From assembly GCF_026213295.1 (NCBI RefSeq), contig NC_079422.1, positions 2,628,573 through 2,692,572 on the forward strand: 64,000 nt of DNA. Reading direction: 5' to 3'. The notes beneath the pieces are model-generated. The model saw only the letters and a program-made list of their open reading frames with translations, had not been told where the DNA came from and searched no databases. Positions within the stretch are counted from its first letter, which is position 1; each line of letters opens with the position of its first letter. A program made the translations under genes and the position numbers. This document shows, piece by piece, positions 10,893 to 23,861 of this stretch. Origin of the DNA: Gadus chalcogrammus. Taxonomy: Eukaryota > Chordata > Actinopteri > Gadiformes > Gadidae.

Positions 10893-12862
10893 ATGGCCTC
10901 TTATTGGACTAAAAGGAGGCGAGTCTTGTCCAAAGCCAGGGAGACAGAACGAGATTTTGCAGCAATTACATTTAATTACAGTTAATCAGGCTGAAAATGC
11001 CCCCCCTAGTGAAAGCTTATCAGATCTAGCACTGTGTGGGACAACTTCAGAATTCGAGAAGAGTCCTTGCCAAAACACTACAGACAGTGATGCCAGTGAA
11101 AGAGAGGATTTTAGTGGGTTATCCAGCTCTGATGAAAGTGAGCCTGAGGAACTGAGTTTACAAGATAAACTAAAGCAATGGGCATCAACTTCTGGCATTA
11201 CTCTTGTTGCAGTTACTGCTCTTCTGTCAATATTGAGAGTACACCACTTTGAGCTGCCTAAAGATGCCAGGACACTTCTTGGCACTCAAAAGAAAATAGC
11301 TGTGCATGCATTAGGTGGTGGTGAATATCACCATTTTGGATTGGCTAAGGGAATTTTATCAAAATTGAATTCAATCCATTTGCCTAGCTACCTTCAGACA
11401 ATTCGGCTACAATTCAACATCGATGGTTTACCCATTTTTAAGAGTTCAAAAGTTCAGTTTTGGCCAATTCTTGCGATGCTTGATTGTGATTACACAAAAA
11501 ACCCTTTTATTATTTGTTTGTTTTGTGGAACTGGAAAACCATCTAGTGTGTATGACTACCTGAAAGAATTTGTCGATGACCTCACCCAGCTAATGAGAAA
11601 TGGAGTGACCTTCAGAGGTAAACCTCTAAAGGGGATGGTGTGCTCCTTCATCTGCGATGCTCCAGCACATGCTTTTGTCAAAGAGATGAAGTCCCACAAT
11701 GGCTACTCTGGGTGTGACAAGTGCAATCAAGTTTGCGTGTGGCGAAATAAAATGACATATCCTGAAATAAATGCCAGGCTTAGATCAGATGAAGACTTTG
11801 CTTTAATGTCAGACACAGATCACCACCTGCGACCTAGTCCCCTTACTGGCATTGTTCAGATGGTAACCCAGTTTCCCATTTATTACATGCACCTCTGCTG
11901 TTTGGGTGTAACAAGAAAACTCATTATTTTCTGGATGAAGGGCAAAAACCTGGCCATAAGACAGCCATCTAATGTCATCTCAGCTATATCAGCTAAACTG
12001 ATTGCTCTCCGTCCCCATATTCCATCTGAATTTGCCCGAAAACCACGAGAGCTGGAAGAAAGATGGAAGGCTACAGAACTAAGGCAGTTCATGATTTACA
12101 CTGGACCTATGGTACTAAAGCACAATCTACCAGAAGAGATTTTTGAGAACTTCCTGTTATTTTCTGTGGGTGTGTTCTTATTACTCAGCCCCAACCTCTC
12201 TGCAACCATGATTGATTTTGCCAATAGAGTCCTAACAGCATTTGGTAAAAGCTTTGGAGATTTATATGGTCAAGGGGAAATTGTATTTACAGTTCATCAG
12301 GGGATACATCTAGCTGATGTGTACAAACAGTTTGGTGCCCTTGACCGTGTCTCTGCATTTCCTTCCGAAAACTTCCTTGGAAAAATAAAAAAAATGTTGC
12401 GAAGGCCTCAACTACCATTACAACAGGTAGTCAAGAGACTGTCAGAGGTGCATCAAACTGTTACTCCACCTCCAAGTAAGCAGCCCCTTTTGTATGACAT
12501 ACACCAGGATGGTCCTTTGCCTCTACAATTCAGCAATGCCAAACAGTACAGAAAGGTAGTAACAGGTAACAGATTTTTGCCTGTCAACAAAGACTGGGAA
12601 CAACTGCATAGCAGTAGGACAGGATATTGGACTGGTCCAAAACATTGTGCTATCCTCTGGTTCAGTCATCATCTACAGACGATTTGGGTACAAGGAATCC
12701 CATTTCACATATCCCTGCCCCTCCTCTCGAATAGGCTGTTTTCAGGTCCATACGTTGGTAGATGATCTTGAGGTTGAGCTCCTTGGGGATGTCAGCAGAA
12801 AATGTGTGCTTTTTCCAGACCAAGACCATTATGTCACCATCTCTCTTCTTCACCAATCCTAA
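10893..12862 (+). pseudogene. EnSpm/CACTA-like transposase with N- and C-terminal frameshifts
   Basis: The main open stretch (about 10,957-12,765) encodes roughly 600 residues. FNIDGLPIFKSSKVQFWPIL, a CDAPAHAF segment and the putative zinc-binding SGCDKCNQ fit the large Tnp2-like 'transposase domain' proteins of fish and invertebrates. The natural start is probably ATG 10,893 (MASYWTKRRRVLSKARETER) in another frame, implying a shift near 10,955. At the other end the expected C-terminus (SHFTYPCPSSRIG to SLLHQS, stop at 12,862) is again in a different frame, so there is a shift near 12,655. Two single shifts and otherwise long open frames suggest a young pseudogene or sequencing errors. A DUF4806-type partner gene follows on the same strand. 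Superfamily is from memory of related proteins. Confidence 0.7.
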
Positions 12863-13530
12863 TTCCTTGTCCTCTGCAATCCAAAAAGAAAAAAGATTTG
12901 TTATTGAACTTTTTCTTTAAATAAAATACACCAGTCCTAAAATCGAATTAATGAACCAAAAAAAAAAATATATATATATACACAAAAAGCCCAAAAATAT
13001 ATATCTGAGTGGTGACAAACTGCTGTAAATCAGCTGTGAATGATCTGAGTAGTTAGAGTGCTTCAGCTGAGTAGCATTGTATACTCTTCCTGCAAAGTGC
13101 TTTTTTTTTCTTTCTATTTTTTTTGTCTTTGTGAAGGTAATTCTGGGGAGGGGGCATTTGCCTCGAGCCCGGCAAGCCTTTGAAGATAGTTAGGTTGAAG
13201 ATAGTTAGGCTTAGATAGTAGTTAGAGACGACAGGTTTCAGAGTACGTCTTCACCCAAGTTAAGCTGGTGTATGCAGTTCTCTCAACACTTATGATAGTG
13301 ATTCAATTTTAAATTCAATTTTATTTGTATAGCCCTTAATCACCATTACAGTCTCAAAGGGCTTAACAGGCCAAATATTTCTGACACTGTGATCACTGTT
13401 GATCTTGCAACATACACACTGTTATATATAACAATGACTTCGATATATAGGCCAAATATATTTCTAAGGCTTCTTTTTCACACTCAAAACACAGCGATTT
13501 TTTATTTTCTTTCATTCACCTCATTGACAG

Positions 13531-16007
13531 ATGGCACAGGTGTGGAAGGTTGTCGAATTCAAAGATAGCAGCACTACCATAGTGCCAAGCAGCTGGTTGG
13601 AGGAGGCAGGGGAGTCATGGAATTGTTTTTGGCCTCCTAGTTCTTATGATCACATCCGCCTCCAGAAGGCAGTCGCGCACCACCTTCCTCCAGGTGCAGT
13701 GTGGGACGTGCACGGTGACGTGAGGGTCTTGGTTAGCTGTGGTAAGGAAAAATGCTGCATATGAAAATGTTTCCATAAGATTCAATTTGCTAAATTTCAC
13801 TAATGCATGCCATTCACTTTCAGCAACATATGTTAAGGCAAAGGACTACCTGAAAAAGTCCTTACAGTACTTAACATCAGACATACAGTCAGAGGCTGAA
13901 GACCCTATCAGAAGGAAAAGAAGGAAAAAAACAAAAAATGTTCTCCTCTCCAGAGGGGAATGAGGGTTAGATATGGTGGATATGCTTCGCTATCCACCAG
14001 ACCCACCCTACCCTCTGAGCCCCTTCCTTGGATAAACGACTCCCTTCAATCGATGCGCCCTAGGCCTCATGGGCTGCTGAGAGAGAATGGCATAAAACTA
14101 ACAACCTATCAGATTTAACACAATACCAGTAACTATTATCATCTTTTGCATACAATGGTAGCAGCGAAAAAGTCTTGTTGCAATGACAAGATTCACAATA
14201 CAACTGACACCCGGAAACTGTTCTCTACTTTCAAATATCTACTAAACCTTCCACCTCTTGCTACAAACCTCACAGCAGACCCATATGCTTCATTCTTCAC
14301 CGACAAAGTGGCTGCTATTAGCAGGCAGTTCTCTGAACCATCCACAGGCAACTTATCATCCCTCACTACCTTCGAAAAGCTCCTTAAAACTCAGCTCTTC
14401 CTAGAATGACTCTTGTCCTAACACTTTTTAACTTTCAATGCACTCTCTCTTCCATCTTTCTATTGCACCTACATTTTTAATATAATATGAAAAGTTGAGA
14501 TGCATCCTTTCAGTAAATGACAAAATTGAAGGAATTGACTTCTGTATTAGAATTATAAAATATTAACACATAAATACTACATTCAGAAATGTTATCAATG
14601 AGATATACTAAAGATGTATCTATTGAAGCAAACTTCTGATTTTCATTTATTTATGATAACCTAGAAAAAACTGGTTTGTTATTAAATTTAACTCTTTCTT
14701 CAAAGAAAATATTACGTAATTTATGTGATGTAACTCAGATTATTTAAACTGTAAAGATTAAAAGTGAATTGGGGTTTGATGCTTTATACTCTGAGCATGT
14801 TCCGAATGACATTATGTGTTATCGCGATGAGGCTGGTTCATAGTGTTTGCTGCTCTGAGCCTATTTTGCAGGTGATGTGAACTGTTCAGCTCCAGTGACT
14901 GTTGGTAGTGCAGACTGTATTTAGATTTTTGCACATTGAGCTCCAGTTGTGCCCACTGTGGGTTAGCGATCGAAAAGAAACTAATGTATGTGGCTTCACT
15001 ACAACAACCACAATATTGGAGTTCACCCATTGTATGAGGGTCACTACGTCACAACATCTGATAGACACCAGCCAATCACAGGTGGGCACTATTCACACCT
15101 GCGCCTTACAGGTGAACGCTGCAAAGCCGGCCAGCTGCGCTCTTTTAAAAAATACACAACTGTTACGGTAACACCCTTAACTCTACCGGCAGTGGGTCGG
15201 AATGAGGAGGACCCCGATTCTTGACAGGCTTACTTTATTCCCGTTGCACTCACTTTACAGTAGGTTGCATTAGCTTATGCTGCTTTCTCTCGCTTGTATT
15301 CACACACCCAGACTCATACATTGCTTTGCTTGATTGACACATGCTACCGCTCGCTCTCCTCGCTCGTCCATACACTCACTGAAATCCCTCAAACAACAAC
15401 ACACTGCCATTCTCGCTCACTCACTTAGGCTACTCTGTCACATAACACTACTATCAAGATACACCATCTACTTCCGAATTGCCCTCCAACAATTTCAAAT
15501 TTGAAAAATCCTCCACCTCAAACAACACATCTGTGTGGCATATGAGCTCACATCGTGTAGCGATAGTGCCTTTAGACTCTGTCACTCTGTTTTTCAAGGA
15601 AGTTATATCATTTAGATCTTCCTGAGTGACAGCTAGATTAACCCAGCCTCCTTTACAGCCACCTCCTTCCTAACTGAGCCGTCAGAACCTTGGTCAGAAC
15701 GCATTTTTCAAAATTGTGCAGTGTGACAAGTTATGCTGAGACTGGGGGTAAAGTTACCCTTAAAAGTTATTTTAAGTGTTTTTTTCTGCTTTTCGTCATT
15801 TCCCAGGTGACACAGTGGACAACACTGACACCGAACCAGAGTCAAACACTGACGCAAGTACTAACTCCAGCACAGACTCAGATTCCAGCAGCAGCAGCTC
15901 TTCCTCCTCTGATGGCCGTAAGAAAAAGAGGAAGCACAAGAAGAAAGCAAAAAAAAGGAGCAAAAAGTCGAAGAAATCGAAGAAGTCAAAGGCCAAAGGA
16001 TATCGTG
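13531..16007 (+). CDS. DUF4806-type transposon partner gene, N-terminal exons
   Basis: Three exon-like blocks read in register. Exon 13,531-13,741 follows an acceptor (TTGACAG) and opens MAQVWKVVEFKDSSTTIVPS with WLEEAGESWNCFWPP, then donor G|GTAAGG. Exon 13,824 to about 13,950 (acceptor CACTTTCAG) encodes ATYVKAKDYLKKSLQYLTSD with a basic RRKRRKK run; its donor is unclear. Exon 15,807-16,007 (201 nt) encodes DTVDNTDTEPESNTD, a Ser run and a Lys/Arg tail, then donor G|GTAAAG. The defined junctions are phase 1. The start matches proteins that end in a DUF4806 domain and often sit beside this type of transposase. The C-terminal exons seem to lie at 39.9-45.6 kb. The Lys/Ser-rich exon alone would be weak evidence; the shared phase strengthens it. 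Confidence 0.55.
13970..14410 (+). mobile_element. LINE (L2/Rex1-type) ORF2 internal fragment
   Basis: A frame at 14,146-14,409 encodes DTRKLFSTFKYLLNLPP and DPYASFFTDKVAAISRQFSE, the characteristic linker between endonuclease and reverse transcriptase of fish L2/Rex1-like LINEs. Upstream, 14,080-14,145 carries the matching preceding residues with a stop. Both ends are truncated. It lies in the interval between exons 2 and 3 of the DUF4806-type gene and may have destroyed that exon's donor. Confidence 0.75.
14411..15806. other. Gene-free stretch (putative intron)
   Basis: No repeat or gene recognised. Short frames overlap on both strands near 14,900-15,200 without similarity to anything I know. 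If the DUF4806-type gene model is right this is intronic. Confidence 0.4.
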
Positions 16008-16060
16008 GTAAAGCAAATTATATAATTGTGCTGTATTTCTTTAGGTTCAGACATTACATA

Positions 16061-16290
16061 TACAGTGCTGCTTGAAAGTTTGTGAACCCCTTGACCATTT
16101 TGGAATTTTATTGTGTTTAACCATTATTAATTCATTTTTTATCAATATCAGTATTTTTTTTTTAGAAATAACCGAATTGTTTATCAATTCAACATTTTTC
16201 TTTTCCGGAAATCAATTGTTAAAACAGATCAAACAAATGGTTTGCCAACTGTTGTATGTGCAAAAGTTTGAACCCTGAGCTGCATTGCCT
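16061..16290 (+). repeat. Mariner/Tc1-type MITE end
   Basis: CAGTGCTGCTTGAAAGTTTG at about 16,061 is a terminus I associate with common fish mariner-like elements. The segment continues AT-rich to about 16,290, with an AAAGTTTGAACCC echo at 16,263. I did not find the opposite terminus. No transposase. Confidence 0.45.
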
Positions 16291-16830
16291 AAAATCGAGC
16301 AGGTAAACACAATCAGGTGGGCCAAATTGAGTGATGAAATGGATTTTTTTTCCATTTTCAGTGACAACAATATCGGATGTGGTGAAGCGGTACCGCCTGT
16401 GCCCTATACCACGAAGCTCGCTGAACATACCCAGGCTTTCTTGGGAAAACCTGGCTCGACAGAGCCGCAACTCGCAATCATTGTTAAATGGTAGCCTACC
16501 ACAAAGCTCACTTTAGATTCAATTAGTTGAACCAGGGTTTCCGCTTTAGGTTCAGTGCACGTTCACGTGAAAGGGGCGTTTTTTGCGTCATTTTTCTCAC
16601 CTTTACGATAGATCAAGCAGTCTATATGCGTATAAGTGAAAATATTCTGCATATTGTCTGTAAAATAACTATGCCAAATGCAGAATTGTTCGCCATTAAT
16701 CCAAATAGAATGATGATGATTTAAAAATGCATAAGCAACGTCCATCCTGCCTTATTCTATCATTTAGGGAATTCACTTTAAATACACCCTATTTAAGAAA
16801 TGAATTGCATGTTTTCGACCGCTGAGAGGT

Positions 16831-16900
16831 AGCGGGCTTTAGCGTAATGGATTGGTGTAAGACCCGAACACCAGCGACCGGGGTTCAATTTCGCCTGACT
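16831..16900 (+). tRNA. tRNA-like sequence (degenerate or SINE head)
   Basis: TTTAGCGTAATGG resembles a type-2 A box and GGGGTTCAATTTC a B box about 45 bp downstream, with a GGTGT...ACACC stem between them. The acceptor stem is poor and the anticodon loop has the wrong length, so I do not call a functional tRNA. It is more likely a decayed tRNA or SINE head. Confidence 0.3.
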
Positions 16901-17057
16901 TTCATCATGCATTTTACCCCCATAGATGTGGTGCCAGCACGGCCTTGAAAATATGGGTTCAAGTTCGAAATAAGCACAAAAATATAATTCCATAAGCTTT
17001 AGTGAATAAGTATTCCATATGCATGAGAATTAGGACTTTTTAAAAATTAAATAAATT

Positions 17058-17130
17058 TGCATCACTTGGGAGTCGAACCCCCCGCGCAAAAATTCAAGAC
17101 TGACGCGCTACCTCCACTCTAGCACACTGT
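17058..17130 (-). tRNA. tRNA-like sequence, minus strand
   Basis: On the minus strand, TAGAGTGGAGGTAGCGCG resembles an A box and GGGGGTTCGACTCCC a good B box with a T-stem. The anticodon arm (GTCAGTCTTGAATTTTTGCGC) does not fold cleanly. Probably a tRNA-derived repeat rather than a working gene. Confidence 0.35.
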
Positions 17131-17619
17131 CACGGAGACACAATGCGCAACAGTAATCATTCTCTACATAATGTCCAAAAGGACGATCAAATAACGAACA
17201 CCCTCTGATGAGAATCTGTATCTCTCATGAAGAACCCCAATTTCGTTGTTTGCACAATGACAATAAAGTCTGAAATCTGAATATCGTCAGACAATGCCAA
17301 GGGATCGGTTCTGTCCCGTAAAACCCTCTGTCTCCGGAGAGACGCCTGTACGAGAAGTGCGCCGGGGTCCACGGGAACACCCACAAATGGTGACGCCATT
17401 GTCAGAGGAGGGGCTAGGAAGCTGCGCACGCCGATTTAAGTAGCCGATCTCCGGCTAGACTAAGCCGAAAAACTGCTCCCGACCAGGTTTGGTTGCGAGC
17501 ATAAGTCACCATGGTGATACAGCGACGCTAAAAGAGATCGACTTTCGTGGTACAACTAACCCAGGCTTGGAGCTCAACATACCTCGCTAACCCTCTAAGC
17601 GAGCTTCGTGGTACAGGGC

Positions 17620-18084
17620 CCAGGTCCTTCGAATAATTCAAAGGGGACGCACGATGATTCCTAAAGGCAGGCGTCTCAAGAAATGCTGTGAAGGACACCG
17701 CCGCAATCGCAGAACTGTACATAGCTGACAGAAGTGTCCTGGAGGAGATAAAGGGCAAAAAGACGCTCCTCCATTTAGCAAAGGTCTGCGAATCAAAAAT
17801 AGTTGGAGAGCTTTCTTTGTAGAACTTAAAAAGAAAAAAAAACTGATACCATTCACCAAAAGAGGCTGAGGCTGAAATGGACAGAGGAGAAAGGGGAGAG
17901 TGTTTTCATTTATTTGAAAAAAATAAATGTTTTTGTTGTATTTGTTCAAACGGTTTATAGTATTCTTGTTTCTTTTGACTCTTTGAACTCTTCCTTTGTA
18001 TAAAAAGTTCTGTTAAAGTTTAGGTTTTTTTTAAATAATAAAGTTGCTTTCTTCTCTGATATGCTGCTTATGTGTTGTTTATTT
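17620..18084. other. Gene-free stretch, no recognised feature
   Basis: AT-rich toward the end; no coding similarity or repeat recognised. Confidence 0.4.
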
Positions 18085-19170
18085 CACTTTGCGGTCATCC
18101 AGTTTTACTGATCAGTTGAGCAAAACTTGTTCTCAACTGTTTTCACTTTAATTTGACAGTCCTATGACCTCTCTACTAATGCTTAGTTGAACATCGACTT
18201 ATAGTTTGTTGAGAATCAACTATTTTCTCTGTTTTGCTCTGTTAATAGTGTGTAGACACTAAACTGTTTTCACTTTAATTTGACAGTCCTAAGACCTCTC
18301 TACTAATGCTTAGTTGAATATTGACTGATAGTTTGTCGACAGTCATATGACAATCAACAGGTTGTCACATACACAGGGTGCCTATTGATTGATAAAATAT
18401 TCTCATCTTTATTTTACAATGAACATATATGATCAACAGAGGGTTGAATGTTCATTCATTAGATGTGTTCCTTGTGAGTGGGGGAAAGTTGATCCATATG
18501 AAACGTAAGTTGAGAATTGGTTAATAACAGCAGTTGATAGTCAACTAACTAGAAGATGACACTCAACTGATAGCTGAATATTTGTAAAGAACATGTAGTA
18601 AAAAGCACAATGTCTGTTGCAGACTGTTTTTGTAAAAATAAATTAACAAAATAAGAATATCCTTTAGTTGACTAACACTTAATTGAATGCATGTTACATA
18701 TTTGTTGACAAGCTCTGTAGAGTATCAACTAGCTCACTGTTGAATATCAACCAAACATCAGCTAATAGTGCAACGTGTGGTTAACTTACAGTTAGTTGAA
18801 TGCTTGTTTCTTATCTGTTGAAAGCTTTGTTGAACATCAACTCACCATCTACTAAGAATGCAACTAATAGTTAACTGACAGTTAGTTGAATGCATGCTAC
18901 ATGTACAAAACAACATCTACTAATAGTGCAACTTATAGTTAACAGACAGTTAGTTGAATCCTTGTTTCTTATCTGTTGAACAAGCTCTGTCAAATATCAA
19001 CTAACCATCTACTAATAGTGCAACTTATAGTTAACTTACAGTTAGTTGAATACATGTTACTTATCTGTTGATATAGTTCAGTTGATTGTCAACTCAATTA
19101 ACTGTTGACATGCAACTGAGTATCTACTGATGGCTTGTTGAGTGTCAACAGTGGACTATCAAACTAAAGT
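18085..19170. repeat. Degenerate tandem repeat array (about 92-125 bp units)
   Basis: The motif TTAACTTACAGTTAGTTGAA recurs at about 18,780, 18,872, 18,939 and 19,030 with small changes, giving spacings near 92, 67 and 91 bp. An upstream pair beginning ACTGTTTTCACTTTAATTTG (about 18,137 and 18,262) is spaced about 125 bp. TCAACT and AGTTGA words alternate throughout, so both strands carry the same words. No coding sequence. Confidence 0.75.
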
Positions 19171-19574
19171 GTTGATCATTGCTGTTGATCATTGCTTCAA
19201 ACCAACACATTTCCTGGATTGTTGGTATGAATGGTTGAAGGACTAACCAACTGCATATGTGGCATTCGGCGGTCGAGGAACCAATAAGATAAAGTTGAGT
19301 TAAAGAACTAGTGACAAGTTGCCAACAACGCCACCCCAGGAATTTCACCTGAGGCCTGTTTCAGGTAGCTGGTTTAACATACTCTGAGTTTAATCCTGCG
19401 CTCTGAGTTGGTTGACTCAGAGTTCAGGGTTGAAAAGCAACTCTGGGTTTTCGGTTTCAGAACAGGTGATCAGCGTTGGGTTAATGAACTCTGAGTATGT
19501 TCACTCTGGGTTGGGGGCGTGCCTGTTGACTATAAAGAGCCATCATCAATGGATCTCTGATAACATGATCAAAC

Positions 19575-20430
<856 letters not shown>

Positions 20431-21029
20431 AGAAGTGCCTTTACAGTATAAGAGGTTGGTTATTCAAAATAATTAAATATGTACACGCAACCCAGCACGT
20501 TGCAAATTAGATGGGGCAATATTCTGGCTCAAGTAATAATTGCACTGTCTAATCATCTTCTTCCAGTTACTGATGGCGTCATCGCCCTACTTGAACCAGA
20601 TGCCCTCACCAACCTCCATGCAATTGTAACAATTCAAAAAATGCAAAAGGATGCTTTGGAGATCCACATTTTGGAACATAAGTTAAAGGTGTTTTTTTTT
20701 TTGTGCTTTCAGGAAATAAAATAATCCTCATAATAAGTAGATTGTCTTTATTAGAACACGGGCTGTGGTGGGACAAGTTATTTTGTTGAACAGTTTACTC
20801 AAAGGGTTTTACTTCAGTGAACAATGCAGACGATTATGCTGAGCATGTGCATGTAGAGAAGAACAGCATCTGGTTAAAAGCAGTACAAGGGTCTTTTCTG
20901 CCTTGCATTCTTAAAATGAGTTTCTTGACTTGCAGCAGTTATAGGTCCGTGGTTAGTCAGCTACTCTGATCATGGGAAAGCCACAACGTTGAAGTGACTG
21001 TAGTAGGCTACAGAGCGGGTGGGATGCAC

Positions 21030-21303
21030 GGGGCGGATCATTCTGCACATGCGTTAATTGCGATAAAAAATTAAAAATTAAACTTAAAGCATGCCCCCGG
21101 TGCGTTTGAGAGTTAACATGGGGGCTGAGAAGGTGGTTTAAATAAATGATAGATTGCGCTGAAAAACGATAGCGCTCGTGAAGAAAATTATCAGGAAAAT
21201 AAAGTATATCCAACCGGGGTCTTAATAATCGTTCCTCACGGAGATTCCTTCTGAGGATCGCAGCCTCTACGTCCACGGGCTCTCGTAGAAAAGGACATGC
21301 CAT
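21030..21303 (-). pseudogene. Truncated HARBI1-like transposase
   Basis: From ATG at 21,303 the minus strand reads MACPFLREPVDVEAAILRRN then FLHERYRFSAQSIIYLNHLL, the conserved N-terminal region of HARBI1-like transposases. Similarity fades after THRGHALS (about residue 80), and no DDE catalytic core remains before a stop. The normal protein is about 350 residues. The missing part was lost before or with the nested insertion on the far side. Confidence 0.75.
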
Positions 21304-21421
21304 TTCTAACACTTCCTTCTGTCGGAGAGCTGCCTTCAGCCTTATAGACAACAAACTAAGAGTAGGTCTAACCACCTCCCGAGCAGGTTAGACCCACGGC
21401 GTATGTTGCCGCAGCAACTAA

Positions 21422-21958
21422 AGGCTGGTTTATGCTCGGTTACGTAAGCGTAAGCGCAAGCGCAAGAGGCCCTTGCGCGCCCTTGCGCCCCCCTTGCGCG
21501 ACTTCTCACGTCTTGCGTGCGTCGGGCGATTTTTCTAGACTTGCGTCATTTTTTACGTAAGCTTTTACGCGAGCCGCCCAGCCTGCAAGGCTGTGATTGG
21601 TTTGCTGGTCTGGTTACTACTTCCTGTCTGGAGTATCACCCGGCAGGCTCATATACAAAAGCATTAACCCCAATGATCAACAACTTCATCACCCCTGTTC
21701 CTCTGTCTGTTGCCATCATTCACTGTGTATGGGGAGAACACGATCTGGCACATAAACAAACCAACGACTCCCACAGACAAAGACGTCATTCTCGAGGTCG
21801 TCTTCAACGAAAAACTTTACTCCACATATTAGGCTACTCTACCTACTGTTCTGGCGGTAAATTGCTTGGCAACACGCGCAACCTAAAAGGGAGCATGAAT
21901 TGCTTTGAGTAAATTTTGCGCAACAACGTAACACCAACGCTGAAGCATGCAGCCGCCT
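21422..21958. mobile_element. Second Harbinger-type MITE nested in the first
   Basis: Left end AGGCTGGTTTATGCTCGG and right end, reversed, AGGCGGCTGCATGCTTCAGC form an imperfect inverted pair. It is flanked by TAA at 21,419-21,421 and 21,959-21,961, a classic TWA-type duplication. The 537-bp interior is GC-rich (GCGCAAG, CTTGCGC words) without a transposase. Confidence 0.75.
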
Positions 21959-22070
21959 TAACTCTCGGTTGCGCTGAACCTGCTACCTGAAACGGAAAAC
22001 CCAGAGTTTCCATTAACTCAGAGCGAACAAACTCGGGGTTGCCTCAAAACCAGCTACCTGAAACAGGGCT

Positions 22071-22230
22071 CTGGAGAGTTAGATTAACCTAAGTTAAAGC
22101 ACACAAGTTTGTTTACTAATGAAAGCTTGAGACTGGGTCCAGCATACAAACTCAATTCCTTTTAATTAATATATATAATCTTTAAACATGACTTCTCAAT
22201 AAAATACGTTCACACAACCACACTAAAGCG

Positions 22231-22312
<82 letters not shown>

Positions 22313-22617
22313 ACACAAAAAGGAGAGGGCAAATAACTAAATGGGGTTTAAATCAGGGTTAAATCGCTTCAACCCACAACTTAAACAACCCCAATAAATG
22401 CAAACCAAAAGAAAACTAACAAAGAAATTAAATCAAAACAATGGAGATTTATCCAAACTGATAAATCCAGATGAATAAGTAAAGCAATTAAGCCAAACCA
22501 AAATAACTAAGAAAACGAATTAAACCAAAACAAACATGCAAAGCAACCCACAAAACACAAATAATATCATCAATAAGATCAGTTAGAAGTCGGTTAAATT
22601 AATAGATTAAGATAATG
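22071..22617. other. Left flank of the giant foldback; contains (AC)n
   Basis: AT-rich DNA with an (AC)n tract at 22,231-22,308. The last 7 bp, GATAATG at 22,611-22,617, are the left copy of the foldback target duplication. No gene. Confidence 0.6.
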
Positions 22618-23799
22618 CAACCCGGTCTCACGAAAAGAAGTGACACTGTCACGTTATTTAATCTATTGAAACGTGATCAGGATCACGTATTTTCAAATTT
22701 TTCGTGTTTACAAGCACAAATTTCAAACCCATGTATTTCAATTGGAAGTATTTGTCGTGTCACCAGCACGACTTCCAAACTAAGGTTCTGTGCGGGAGCG
22801 TTCTCCCTAATGTCCCTTAAGGAGCTCCGTACAGTACATTTATTGTTAAAAATTGTGAACAATATGACAGCTTTAGGCCACCCGTTTCTACTTTCACCTT
22901 TGATTCAGAGAAATTGTGACAATTCACGGATATAGGCTATTAAATGCAGGTGCGCTGCTCAGGCAAACCGCAAAAGAAAAAAGGGTAGCTGCTTAATCTG
23001 ATCTTTTTAGAATGGTATGTCTTGATGTTTTGATCTTGCCATAGATCTATTGTCTTGTTTTTGGCTATGTGAATGGAAGTCCGCGTCGATGCCTCGCAAG
23101 TCCAGTGTCGCGAGCGGACGTGACATCTAGAAGTCATACCGTATAATAATGGGTTATCATTAATATTGATGCGTAGGGGTTGATTATAACTCTTGTTTAT
23201 TGTTTATACCACAGTCTGGGGGAATACTCGTATTCTGATTGGCTGCAGGGTGTGTATTATCTCCTGATATAGGCCTACCAGACCCCTGCTAAGTAGTTCC
23301 AGTCAGTGTTTAGATTCTCTGCCCGAGCCCGAGCCCGACCCGACCCGACCCGCGGGCCGGGTCGGGTCGATATTTCCCATCACTATCCTCGGGCCGGGCC
23401 TTTGATCGAGCGTTTTTACTTTTATTTTATCATTATCATAAATTAGCCTAATCTGAGGAGAAATCTATGCCATAAACAGAAATATTATGGGTCTTTATTA
23501 CACGGGTCTTCTCAATGCCGTGGAACGCTCCGTTCACTTGCATGGGTCCGGGGATATCTCGGGATTGGTTTCTTTATTAATCGAATGGGAAATGCAATAG
23601 GCCTATTTTAGGACCGAATCACCGTTGAACTTGTTTCTAATAACATTTCTAGCGAGAAATATACTTTTTACTTGCATAATCTTTAGTCAGTGATTACGTC
23701 TGATCTTTAGTTTTATAGTTATTAGGAAGATTTTATCGGCTCGCTCGCATGTTTCAATGACGTCAGGTTGCTAAGGACGCTGCTTTCGCTAAACTAGCA

Positions 23800-23861
<62 letters not shown>

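Larger units (their letters stand above)
16401..17619. mobile_element. Non-autonomous DNA element, about 1.2 kb
   Basis: The left end GCCCTATACCACGAAGCTCG is answered by the right end, reversed, GCCCTGTACCACGAAGCTCG (one mismatch in 20). The interior is not coding. It holds two tRNA-like sequences. An additional TTTCGTGGTACAACTAACCC lies just inside the right end. No clear target duplication was seen, so the superfamily is unassigned. Confidence 0.5.

Noticed and set aside
15776..16075. Independent Ser/Lys-rich gene
   Set aside because: Best read as an internal exon (15,807-16,007) of the DUF4806-type gene, since it has acceptor and donor sites in the right phase.
16831..16900. Functional tRNA gene
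   Set aside because: Anticodon loop and acceptor stem do not fold properly; kept only as tRNA-like.
18085..19170. CRISPR or centromere satellite
   Set aside because: No short repeat-spacer pattern, and too short and degenerate for a centromeric array.
22615..22935. Protein-coding gene at the foldback tip, repeated at 38,571-39,149
   Set aside because: The frame covers small palindromes and terminal repeats, has no domain, and appears on both arms only because the DNA is duplicated.
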